Made by a program: the position numbers and the translations under genes. Under the pieces are notes generated by a model. It saw only the letters and a list, made by a program, of their open reading frames with translations. It was not told the origin of the DNA and did no database searches. DNA of 64,000 bases from Parabacteroides faecis. GTDB taxonomy: Bacteria; Bacteroidota; Bacteroidia; Bacteroidales; Tannerellaceae. This document shows positions 56,658-64,000 of this stretch, piece by piece. The stretch's first letter is position 1, and every line of letters starts with the position of its first letter. Where the stretch lies: positions 1 to 64,000 of the forward strand of contig NZ_BMPB01000007.1 of assembly GCF_014647375.1 (NCBI RefSeq). Reading direction: 5' to 3'.

Positions 56658-57689
56658 TTATAAATTTAAAGCCATCGTAATAAAATCCCCAATGCTTTTA
56701 CCTAGAATAGCCATTCCTGCTTCATGTGGATCTTCAAGTTTATATTTTCCTTTAGCTGCACCATTTAAAGCGTAATCATAACCGTCAATAGTGACGATGC
56801 ACCAATGTTTTTGTCTACATTCAATTATTACTTCATCGGCATAAAAAGGCCAATCTCCATTATAATCGCATTTTCTTATTTTCTTTGATTTGAAATCAGG
56901 ATTAAATTTTCTATTTAATTCATCAGCGGTTGTTCGTTTGTGTATTGATTTGGGAGTTTCTGTATACTTGATTGTATTTTTTCGATAATCTGTTTTTCCG
57001 AAATCTTTTTCATACCATGTACCATAATCAAAAAAAGAGCTTGTTGTTAATTGTTTTCCTAGCTGCCCTAATGTACCCCAAACGATTTGTCTTGAAAGAC
57101 TTGCTATAAACCTTTCAAAAATATTAATTATATAATTTGTTATTTCTTGATACACTTCACGTTCTAAATCATGATTCATTAATTTTGCCATTGTCCGCAT
57201 ATCAATAGGCTTAATCCTATTTTCAAATTTTCTCCAAGATTCTTTTGGGTTTATACCGATTTTAGCATTTCCAGTAATAAAGTCAAAATTGTAATAACGT
57301 GCAAATTTTCCAAATTCTGATAATATGAATAATAGTTCTTTTAAATCCACATCATCATTTATTAATAACCAATCTACCTCAAACTGAACTGGTTTATAAT
57401 GATTATAATAGTTCGTTTTTATCTCTATCAAAAGTCGTTCCAAATCATGTCCAATTGATTTAAGATACTTAGTATCAGGTAAAGTTTCATGTTTCTCAAT
57501 ATAGCCAACACAAATATAAGCCTTCATAAACCTCTCAAATCCTTGTGATAAGAGTTGAAGGGGAAGAAAGTAAAAATCATTATCAAGATTTATGTTTTGT
57601 AGTTCTCCAAATCCTAATCTTATTAATTTATTTGCTATCTCAAATTCTTCAATTAATAATGCAATTTTTTGTATCTCAATTTTTGCCAT
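56658..57689 (-). CDS. Unknown protein with HEPN-like N-terminus
   Basis: The 343-residue protein is soluble. Its first half is helical and contains LLSQGFERFMKAYICVGYIE, a pattern seen in HEPN-type domains. The second half has beta-type segments (VIIECRQKHWCIVTIDGYDY) and a C-terminal helix. No complete RX4-6H motif is apparent, so nuclease function is not supported. It is AT-rich and lies just outside the integrase end, possibly an older accessory gene. I cannot name the family. Confidence 0.5.
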   Translation of the reverse strand: MAKIEIQKIALLIEEFEIANKLIRLGFGELQNINLDNDFYFLPLQLLSQGFERFMKAYICVGYIEKHETLPDTKYLKSIGHDLERLLIEIKTNYYNHYKPVQFEVDWLLINDDVDLKELLFILSEFGKFARYYNFDFITGNAKIGINPKESWRKFENRIKPIDMRTMAKLMNHDLEREVYQEITNYIINIFERFIASLSRQIVWGTLGQLGKQLTTSSFFDYGTWYEKDFGKTDYRKNTIKYTETPKSIHKRTTADELNRKFNPDFKSKKIRKCDYNGDWPFYADEVIIECRQKHWCIVTIDGYDYALNGAAKGKYKLEDPHEAGMAILGKSIGDFITMALNL

Positions 57690-57992
57690 ATCCCAATACT
57701 TTCACATCTAAACATGTTATCTATCCTTGTAATTCAAAAGATTTTACAAAATTAAATATTCTCCCAAATATTCCTATCTATTCAGATAAATAATAAATAA
57801 GTCCATTACCTACTATTAGTACAGACACATCTTCCCTACATCTTCCTTCCAATGTAGCACCCCAATAAACCAAACAGGAAACCCAAGCAACTCCACTCAG
57901 CTGCCCACTCCAAAGCTTTCCCCTATCCTCATCCCTACATCTCAAATATTTACTACCTTTGCCGCCAATTGTAAATCATAAAACGAAACGTC
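57690..57992 (+). promoter_or_regulatory. Intergenic region with -7 element of the transglutaminase gene
   Basis: The region contains no gene. TACCTTTG at 57954-57961 lies 32 bases before the ATG at 57993 and fits TAnnTTTG. Nothing else is recognised. Confidence 0.5.
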
Positions 57993-58808
57993 ATGAGTAA
58001 ATATCCATTTATGCTGATTATGTGCCTGTTTATTGCACAATCTGCTTTTGCGCAATCATATTCCAAATACTTTCGCCTGGAAAATCAGGATACCGTCAAC
58101 TTTACTTTTACTGTAAGGAAACCTGATATTAAGGCAATAGACTGTTATCCTCAACAAATTACTCAAATATCGAAAAACGGAGATAACTACGAAATATCAC
58201 TCACCACTATCAACCCCTACCTGGATGGAAGCAAACTGGCTAAAATGAAAGAAGCCAAGTATGATAAATCACGGGAATACGACAGAGAGATCGCTAGATT
58301 TTTGCAATCTACTCCGTTGATAGATGCAGAAAATGAACACGTTAGACAAATTGCCGATACACTGTTCAAAGACGATACACAAACCTTTGTTATAATAGAG
58401 AAAGCCCTTAAATTTGTCTATACCTATCTGTCACCTTCTGACTCCATTGCCAAACAGATCGATGCAGGGATTTGCAGAACCGTAGATGTCAATACAGTTA
58501 TCCAGACAAGAAAAGGTACTTGTAGCGAATATACCAATTTATTTACCGCATTGATGCGCTATATGAATATACCGACCCGTTTTGCTGTAGGATATTTTTA
58601 TATTCCCGAATATAAAGCCGAAAGCACCCATGCCTGGCCCGAATGCTATATAGAAGGTGCCGGTTGGTGTTCTGTCGATCCGACTTTTCCTTCATATATC
58701 TCCCCTCATTTTGGTATGGTCAGGATGCGTTACGGAATAGATTACGAAGATTGCGACATCAGAACCCTAAATTATGACATCGAGCCGATCGAGTTTACAA
58801 AGAAATAA
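57993..58808 (+). CDS. Exported transglutaminase-like protein
   Basis: The 271-residue protein has a signal peptide (MSKYPFMLIMCLFIAQSAFA). Its core has the transglutaminase/protease triad order: RKGTCSEYTNLFTALMRYMN with the Cys, STHAWPECYIEGAGW with the His, and VDPTFP with the Asp (about residues 175-235). Exported bacterial members usually act as peptidases on peptidoglycan or proteins; the substrate here is unknown. It ends 4 bases before the YdeI-type gene, so the two may be co-transcribed. Confidence 0.85.
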   Translation: MSKYPFMLIMCLFIAQSAFAQSYSKYFRLENQDTVNFTFTVRKPDIKAIDCYPQQITQISKNGDNYEISLTTINPYLDGSKLAKMKEAKYDKSREYDREIARFLQSTPLIDAENEHVRQIADTLFKDDTQTFVIIEKALKFVYTYLSPSDSIAKQIDAGICRTVDVNTVIQTRKGTCSEYTNLFTALMRYMNIPTRFAVGYFYIPEYKAESTHAWPECYIEGAGWCSVDPTFPSYISPHFGMVRMRYGIDYEDCDIRTLNYDIEPIEFTKK

Positions 58809-58812
58809 CCCC

Positions 58813-59388
58813 ATGACGACAGAAGATAAAATAAAGTATTTTGAAAATAGGGAAGATTGGAGAAAGTGGTTGACAGACAACTTTGAAACCAAAGACGAAA
58901 TTTGGTTTGTCTTCCCTTGTAAGTCGTCAGGCAAAAAAAGTATTACATACAACGACGCTGTTGAAGAAGCCCTTTGTTTCGAATGGATTGACAGTACGAT
59001 AAAAGCGCTTGATAAAGAACATAAAATTCAACGTTTCACGCCTAGAAATCCTAAAAGTACATACTCGCAAGCCAACAAAGAAAGACTTAAATGGCTATTG
59101 GAAAATAAAATGATACACCCAAAATTTGAAGACAAAATACGAAATGTTCTGTCTGACCCTTTTATTTTCCCAAACGATATAATTGACAGACTAAAAGAAG
59201 ATAAAATAGTATGGAATAACTATCAACATTTTTCCGATCCATATAAACGTATCCGAATCGCATACGTTGAAGCAGCAAGAAAACGACCAGAAGAATTTGA
59301 AAAGCGATTAAACAACTTTATCAATAAAACGAGAGAGAATAAAATAATAACCGGATTCGGTGGCATCGGAAAATACTATAACACTTAA
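58813..59388 (+). CDS. YdeI/OmpD-associated family protein
   Basis: I start at ATG 58813 (MTTEDKIKYFENREDWRKWL), after the upstream stop. The 191-residue protein matches the YdeI/OmpD-associated pattern: WRKWLTDNFETKDEIWFVFP, ITYNDAVEEALCFEWIDSTI and FTPRNPKSTYSQANKERLKW. The family is conserved, cytoplasmic, and of unclear role. It is followed by the convergent 162-residue ORF. Confidence 0.85.
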   Translation: MTTEDKIKYFENREDWRKWLTDNFETKDEIWFVFPCKSSGKKSITYNDAVEEALCFEWIDSTIKALDKEHKIQRFTPRNPKSTYSQANKERLKWLLENKMIHPKFEDKIRNVLSDPFIFPNDIIDRLKEDKIVWNNYQHFSDPYKRIRIAYVEAARKRPEEFEKRLNNFINKTRENKIITGFGGIGKYYNT

Positions 59389-59416
59389 CAAACATCCGAG
59401 TTTTACAGAACTTTAT

Positions 59417-59905
59417 TCAATACACCCCACAAAATTCTACCAGCGTCATCTTACCGATCAACACTAACGCCTCTTCATAGGCAATCTCATCCTTGCCGAT
59501 ATGTCCAGCAAGTGTACCGACCTTGCCGCAAATCTGAAAACAGATCAGGACAGACATTGCAATATGATTTATAGAGGTTTGTGCAGTCCGTTCAACGACT
59601 TCTGTTAAGTGAAGCATCCGGATAAACAAGACAGGATACCGGAGCGGACAGCGGAGACAGGACATGACGGTTCTTTGTTGTATGAAATCGATGTATGACT
59701 GACGGTCATGGATGATTACTTCCCGGATGAATTTTTGGTGCTTTTTAGGTAAGGTAGACCATATCGTGAAGGCTAACTTATAAATCTTTTCACGTAAATG
59801 GTTGCGACCTTCTTTCGACATTTTGTCGAGGCTTCGGTTAAAAACTCTCACATCGGGCACCTTACCACTAGGGAATAATGCTTCTAATTTGTTCAGCTTC
59901 TTCAT
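59417..59905 (-). CDS. Hypothetical protein
   Basis: I do not recognise the 162-residue product. It begins MKKLNKLEALFPSGKVPDVR, has an amphipathic helical centre (HLREKIYKLAFTIWSTLPKK), and its C-terminal half holds hydrophobic stretches (about 105-130) that could be buried helices rather than a membrane anchor. Cys residues are scattered without a clear motif. It lies between convergent and co-directional neighbours without operon spacing. It is a plausible gene but of unknown function. Confidence 0.5.
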   Translation of the reverse strand: MKKLNKLEALFPSGKVPDVRVFNRSLDKMSKEGRNHLREKIYKLAFTIWSTLPKKHQKFIREVIIHDRQSYIDFIQQRTVMSCLRCPLRYPVLFIRMLHLTEVVERTAQTSINHIAMSVLICFQICGKVGTLAGHIGKDEIAYEEALVLIGKMTLVEFCGVY

Positions 59906-60020
59906 GGTATATTCTGATAGGCATTGAATAATTAATAGGGAAAATCACATAACAGATGTATTGGGAAACAGATTTAAAATCCATCAGATTAAAAATCTGC
60001 ACCCCAAATACAATCTATTT

Positions 60021-60296
60021 TCAGGGATTCAACTCTTCGAGTAAATACTTTCCGGGTTTAAACTTAACACTTGTACGTGCCGGGATCATATAAGAAACAC
60101 CCGTTCGGGGATTTCGCCCCTCCCGCTCATTTTGCTTCCAGGGCATGAAACTGCCAAACCCCTGCAACACAACAGAAGTATTCTGTTTGATCGCTTCCGT
60201 CAATACTACCTGAAAGGTATTTACAAATTTACGCGACTGTTCTTGCGTGACATGCATCTGTACAGCCAATTCGTTTACTAAATCTGCTTTGTTCAT
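60021..60296 (-). CDS. HU-family DNA-binding protein
   Basis: The 91-residue protein is a standard HU/IHF: MNKADLVNELAVQMHVTQEQ, then VVLQGFGSFMPWKQNEREGR, then NPRTGVSYMIPARTSVKFKP. The DNA-intercalating RNPRTG is present. It binds and bends DNA as a dimer. It is distinct from the longer HU-related duplicates at 17.7-18.6 kb. Its ATG is 41 bases downstream of the BACON lipoprotein stop, on the same strand, so co-transcription is possible. Confidence 0.93.
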   Translation of the reverse strand: MNKADLVNELAVQMHVTQEQSRKFVNTFQVVLTEAIKQNTSVVLQGFGSFMPWKQNEREGRNPRTGVSYMIPARTSVKFKPGKYLLEELNP

Positions 60297-60337
60297 AATC
60301 TGTTATATATATATTATTTTTTAATTTTAAAGACCGA

Positions 60338-63300
60338 TCACTTGACTTCACGGACACAGCGAACATACCGTGAATAAGCAGCGTTACCGTTATCAAACGT
60401 ACCTCTGACAATGTTTATCATGCATCGGGCATAAGATTTAGTTGAATATACCGAGCTACTCCAATACATATAATCCTCAAATGCACCATCAAAAGCATTA
60501 GAGTCGTTTTTATACTTATTTCTAATTGCATACAATTCTATTAAAGTAGGTATCCGCCAACCATCCTTTTTTTTCGTACAGTATACTGTTGCATTAGTAT
60601 TGTAACCATAATAAGCCTGAGTCGTATCCACCTCAATAATATAGGTTTCTTCCAGAGTGTAATTTTGGGAGTTCCCTTTATAATCAACATATTCCGCCGA
60701 TGACACATTTCCTTGATCATAAGCAAAGGGAAGATAACCAACATCTGGTACTTCAGTCTTCTCATAAAAAGGTCGATCTGCAACAAAAGCATCTACCAGA
60801 TTTTGATCAATCACAGCAGTATTTTTTATACCTTTTTCTTGTTTTACTGTAACCGTTTTTGAATGGTTTCCCCCTGTCACAGCGATAATAAACCTTGCAG
60901 AACGAGCTTCACCCCCAATATTAGCCTCTGCATTAAACGTCAAAGTTTGATCACTCCCTATCGCTACAGAATTTTCAATATCTGATGATATTGCAATACT
61001 ACTACCATCCTCACGAGTCACAGTCCACGGTAAACCTTCTGTTCCATCCACAGTTACAAAATCGGCACTCTCCGTATTCGGCAAATCTATCTCACCTTTA
61101 GATACAGTAAAAGTTGAACCAGACTGCTTAATAGCCACATCCTTTGTTATATTTCCGGCTTTTACCGATATATTACCGGTATTCTCTGTGCTATTCAAAT
61201 TGAGTTCGCTCGTTTTATATCCAAAATCCTGTTCGTTACCATCGGTAGTACCGGAAGTTGTACCCGTCAATACCAACCAATCAGGTGAGGTTACAGAATA
61301 TAATAATCCGGGAGTCCCCTTAAATGTTAATGTGCCGCTGGCATCTGCTGTAGCTGCCAATGTGATCGGATCACCGGAAGCAGTCAACTCTGAAGCTTTT
61401 TGAGTTACTTTGATATCCTTCGTCAAGCCGGCATCTGTTCCGCTGACCGCATTACCGACCTTTACAGTGATTGCCCCCTCACGAGTAGAGGCATTCGGAT
61501 TTACAGCAGCATCAAAAGTAATCTTCTGGGCTGTACCGGTTGTTGGAGTTCCTGAAGTCCCACCCGTTAATGAAATCCAGTCGTCGGTTGTTACACTGGC
61601 CGCCCAGTCTAAACCGGCGGTTGCCGTAAACGAGGACTCGCCACTTCCTCCTTTGGCTGCTATATCGCTCAGCGTAGAACCCGTTACAGTAGCTCCCGAC
61701 TGTTCTACGGTTATTTCCTGTTTCAGATTAGTATAAGCAGGATCACCCACGGATGCCCCAGCTTTCACTATTATCTTTCCGCTGCGCACCTGGGACGATG
61801 GATTGACAGCCGTTGCTTTTACTTTCAGCATTTGTTCACCGCCCGGAGCCTCACTACCCGATATAGCCGAATTAGAGACAGCCCAATCCAGCCAGCCGTC
61901 ACCGTTTAAAGCAGCCAGCCATTGCAAGCCTTCAGTTGCAGTAAAAGTCGATTCCCCCTCCGAATCCGTCACTGCCGCCAACAAAATATCCTTTCCTTTT
62001 GTCAGGGTCGAACCGCTTTGAATGATTGTTATTTCCTGATCCTCTCCATTTACATCTATCTTAAAAGAGACTGATCTCTCTTCCGCTTTCGGATTGGCCT
62101 CCACAGCCTTAAAGACGACATTGGCAGGCCCCTGATGTGTTATGGTTGCCCCCGGCTTGATCTCACTGCTGTCCAGCAAGGCTGACAACCAGAAAGGCAT
62201 ATCGAATACCCACTGCTGTCCCGGACGGGCCGTGATCTGTATCTCTTTTTCACCGCCTTTCTTAGCGGGCATTCTGGTCGGATCTACCTCGATAGGAGGT
62301 ATCTCACCGACAGTAATACGTTCGTCGGAAACGTCTATACCTATCAAAGTCACATTCATGGTATAGTGGGAATTGCGTACGATATCATAATTGTTCTTGT
62401 CGCTACCGGGATAAAACCGGAACGTAACATCTTTATACGATACTCCACCCTGCACAGCCTCTCCGGTCAGTTCGATACAGGTTGCATTCGTCACCCCCGT
62501 TCCAATCTTCTTTTTTTCAGCATCGACAGCATCAGCCCCGCTGACAGTACCCGCCATATTCTCAGGCAAATACCAGTAAACAGTCGCACCGGAACCACTC
62601 GCCGTACCCGTATGTGTGGTATAACCGATACCATCCGTTGTCAACTGCGCTTTAGGAACTTCAATCTGCGACAGGGTCGGTGCGTTCTTTAAAACGACGG
62701 AAGCCGGTTCAAATGTAAAATCACTACCTACCGAATAGGTAAACGTGATCTTGGCAATGAGACGGGTCAGTTCCACCGTAATATCTTTTATACCTTCAGC
62801 CTGAACCACGCCCTCCCATTTCCCCATCATCTTACATAAGTTATTATCCGGCAATCCCTCAGCGGTTGAAGCATAAGCCAATGTATGCTTTTTTAAAGTC
62901 GTTTCATCGGCTATCGCACCCAGATCACCGGCATTCGACACGAAATAAACACGGCTCTTACTGCCATCCTGGCTCTGTTTCAGTTTCAGGTTGAGAGTAG
63001 TACCGGTCATAGAAGGAAGATACTCATTCAGTAAACGCTTACCCGTCACCGCATCGTACTGTCCGACCCACAGGCTGGCTATCTGATTTTCCTGCACTTC
63101 CGATAACGGAGCAACAGCTTTGGTTTGTACCGAGTCCCTTGCTCCTACAGCCAGCGTATCCGAGTCGATCGTGCCGTCAGGTGTAAAAGTAATGCTACGG
63201 GTAACGGGAGTCCGGGTAGCCAACACATTCAGGTTAAAGCTGGCATCTACTTCTGCCAATGTATGCGGAGTAATTCCCCCTTCTTCTACTTCCGTCCGTG

Positions 63301-63364
63301 TACAACCGCCTGCAACCAACAGAAACAACAATACAAACAACCTTATTTTACTTACTCGTTTCAT
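60338..63364 (-). CDS. Surface lipoprotein with fimbrillin-like start, BACON repeats and FISUMP-type end
   Basis: The 1008-residue protein starts with a lipoprotein signal (lipobox VAGGC) and a fimbrillin-like domain (about 30-380: EVDASFNLNVLATRTPVTRS). About five BACON-type repeats follow (about 380-850), each 85-95 residues and ending in a motif like ITIIQSG, ITVEQSG, IKVTQKA, VAIKQSG or VTVKQEKG. The last 150 residues (DGWRIPTLIELYAI ... YMYWSSSVYSTKSYARCMIN ... YVRCVREVK) match the Fib_succ_major/DUF1566-type domain. BACON repeats often act as spacers or glycan/mucin-associated modules. The gene follows a fimbrillin-type gene by 27 bases and is probably part of a surface-filament or adhesin operon. 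Confidence 0.88.
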   Translation of the reverse strand: MKRVSKIRLFVLLFLLVAGGCTRTEVEEGGITPHTLAEVDASFNLNVLATRTPVTRSITFTPDGTIDSDTLAVGARDSVQTKAVAPLSEVQENQIASLWVGQYDAVTGKRLLNEYLPSMTGTTLNLKLKQSQDGSKSRVYFVSNAGDLGAIADETTLKKHTLAYASTAEGLPDNNLCKMMGKWEGVVQAEGIKDITVELTRLIAKITFTYSVGSDFTFEPASVVLKNAPTLSQIEVPKAQLTTDGIGYTTHTGTASGSGATVYWYLPENMAGTVSGADAVDAEKKKIGTGVTNATCIELTGEAVQGGVSYKDVTFRFYPGSDKNNYDIVRNSHYTMNVTLIGIDVSDERITVGEIPPIEVDPTRMPAKKGGEKEIQITARPGQQWVFDMPFWLSALLDSSEIKPGATITHQGPANVVFKAVEANPKAEERSVSFKIDVNGEDQEITIIQSGSTLTKGKDILLAAVTDSEGESTFTATEGLQWLAALNGDGWLDWAVSNSAISGSEAPGGEQMLKVKATAVNPSSQVRSGKIIVKAGASVGDPAYTNLKQEITVEQSGATVTGSTLSDIAAKGGSGESSFTATAGLDWAASVTTDDWISLTGGTSGTPTTGTAQKITFDAAVNPNASTREGAITVKVGNAVSGTDAGLTKDIKVTQKASELTASGDPITLAATADASGTLTFKGTPGLLYSVTSPDWLVLTGTTSGTTDGNEQDFGYKTSELNLNSTENTGNISVKAGNITKDVAIKQSGSTFTVSKGEIDLPNTESADFVTVDGTEGLPWTVTREDGSSIAISSDIENSVAIGSDQTLTFNAEANIGGEARSARFIIAVTGGNHSKTVTVKQEKGIKNTAVIDQNLVDAFVADRPFYEKTEVPDVGYLPFAYDQGNVSSAEYVDYKGNSQNYTLEETYIIEVDTTQAYYGYNTNATVYCTKKKDGWRIPTLIELYAIRNKYKNDSNAFDGAFEDYMYWSSSVYSTKSYARCMINIVRGTFDNGNAAYSRYVRCVREVK

Positions 63365-63391
63365 TGTATTTCGATTATATATATTCGTCTA

Positions 63392-64000
63392 CTATCTCCC
63401 TCCGACATTACCATTTCCAGTCCACATTATTTCCTTCCACGTCACAACCGTTACAGTCGTACCGATCCCTTCATTGATATCGGGATCAGGATAAGGGGTG
63501 TCGGGACTTCCCACATTATCGTCTGTGAAAACGACTGCATTCCAGTCCAGCACCTTCATCAGCAAGCTACTTTCGTTATTCTTCACCTCAAGGGTAAAAA
63601 TATAGCGTTTGCCTTCATCAAAAGTGATATTCTTGTCGATAGTCGCTTTCAGGGTTGCCGTTTCATCGTTCCTCACCACTTCAATCTCTACCTCGAAAGG
63701 CTGGCTGTCTTTGGGAAGGATAACTCCTTTCGTCTTGTTCAGCCCCGAATTGTCCGGATCGGATTCCGGTTCCACCGGTTCGAACTCCCCTTCAACGAAT
63801 GCGACCTGTGCATCCGTCCCGCTACCGCCTCCCGTAGGAAGGATACCTGTATCGCTGCCCGCTATCAGATCGGCTCCCGAAGAGGATATCTTTTTTATCA
63901 CCAGCCCCGTTCCGTACAGTTTCTCAAAAGAGGAGGCATTGTCGGGGGAAGGGGCAACATTGAATACCAACATCGCACATTTCCGCCGGAAAGTTCCGAG
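63392..64000 (-). CDS. Fimbrillin-like lipoprotein, 5' end outside window
   Basis: The frame is open to the window edge (codons continue upstream of ATG 63973 as FRRKCA), so the start lies beyond 64000. The visible about 200 residues have the fimbrillin C-terminal pattern: PFEVEIEVVRNDETATLKAT, then KRYIFTLEVKNNESSLLMKV, then DWNAVVFTDDN. Asp/Pro-rich segments flank it. Fimbrillin proteins form or anchor surface pili. It precedes the BACON protein in the same direction. Confidence 0.75.
   Translation of the reverse strand, partial: LGTFRRKCAMLVFNVAPSPDNASSFEKLYGTGLVIKKISSSGADLIAGSDTGILPTGGGSGTDAQVAFVEGEFEPVEPESDPDNSGLNKTKGVILPKDSQPFEVEIEVVRNDETATLKATIDKNITFDEGKRYIFTLEVKNNESSLLMKVLDWNAVVFTDDNVGSPDTPYPDPDINEGIGTTVTVVTWKEIMWTGNGNVGGR

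Overview
The window looks like the chromosome of a member of the Bacteroidales. Promoters repeatedly show the Bacteroidetes -7 element TAnnTTTG. Leaders are AT-rich with weak Shine-Dalgarno sites. Gene content includes RteC, ParB, BacMob-type MobA, fimbrillin/BACON lipoproteins and HU-type proteins with acidic tails. Parabacteroides is my best guess at genus, by inference only. Ordinary chromosomal genes (tRNA-Asp, aminotransferase, YqgE, glycosyltransferase, RecR, DoxD/thioredoxin, MgtA, M15 peptidase/HU cluster, YdeI, HU, fimbrillin-like lipoproteins) alternate with mobile and defence DNA.

Layout. 0-5.9 kb is a decayed mobile element: a truncated relaxase, a frameshifted LuxR regulator, a membrane protein and a dead tyrosine integrase, ending beside tRNA-Asp. 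6-18.7 kb is core-like. It holds a small thiosulfate/thioredoxin operon, MgtA with a porin, and a lysis-cassette-like cluster (two HU copies, 2-TM protein, M15 peptidase, lipoprotein with a C-terminal anchor). 18.9-30.1 kb is a defence-type island: HipBST, a protein with two RX4H HEPN-like motifs, an M48 protease, an integrase stub, a sigma-like/ImmA-IrrE trio, and a short type II CBASS operon (HNH-SAVED effector, CD-NTase, E2-like protein) followed by three small co-directional genes. 30.4-36.8 kb is conjugative-transposon backbone: broken mobA/mobB, repeats, ParB, hypothetical proteins, a group II intron 3' fragment and RteC.

36.8-53.1 kb is the most unusual part. It is a GC-richer cargo block in which families that are normally cytosolic (zinc alcohol dehydrogenase, SDR, aldo/keto reductase, three flavodoxins, an EFR1-like ferredoxin, a carboxymuconolactone decarboxylase-hydrolase fusion, a cupin) nearly all carry Sec, lipoprotein or Tat export signals. 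They sit with their own TatA/TatC and a membrane polyferredoxin. Two leftward operons and the regulator locus share one 33-bp operator at an identical 28-bp distance from a TAATTTTG promoter. This points to one regulon, probably controlled by the AraC-type protein at 49.2 kb. I infer an inducible extracytoplasmic electron-transfer and detoxification (or substrate-conversion) system carried as mobile cargo.

53.6-56.6 kb is the element end: RteC-like protein, excisionase-like HTH genes and an intact integrase. 56.6-64 kb returns to chromosomal genes, ending in BACON/fimbrillin-type surface lipoproteins that run off the window. The mobile segments carry several inactivating lesions (Trp-to-TGA twice, another nonsense codon, short frameshifts), so much of the transfer machinery is probably dead while the cargo looks intact.
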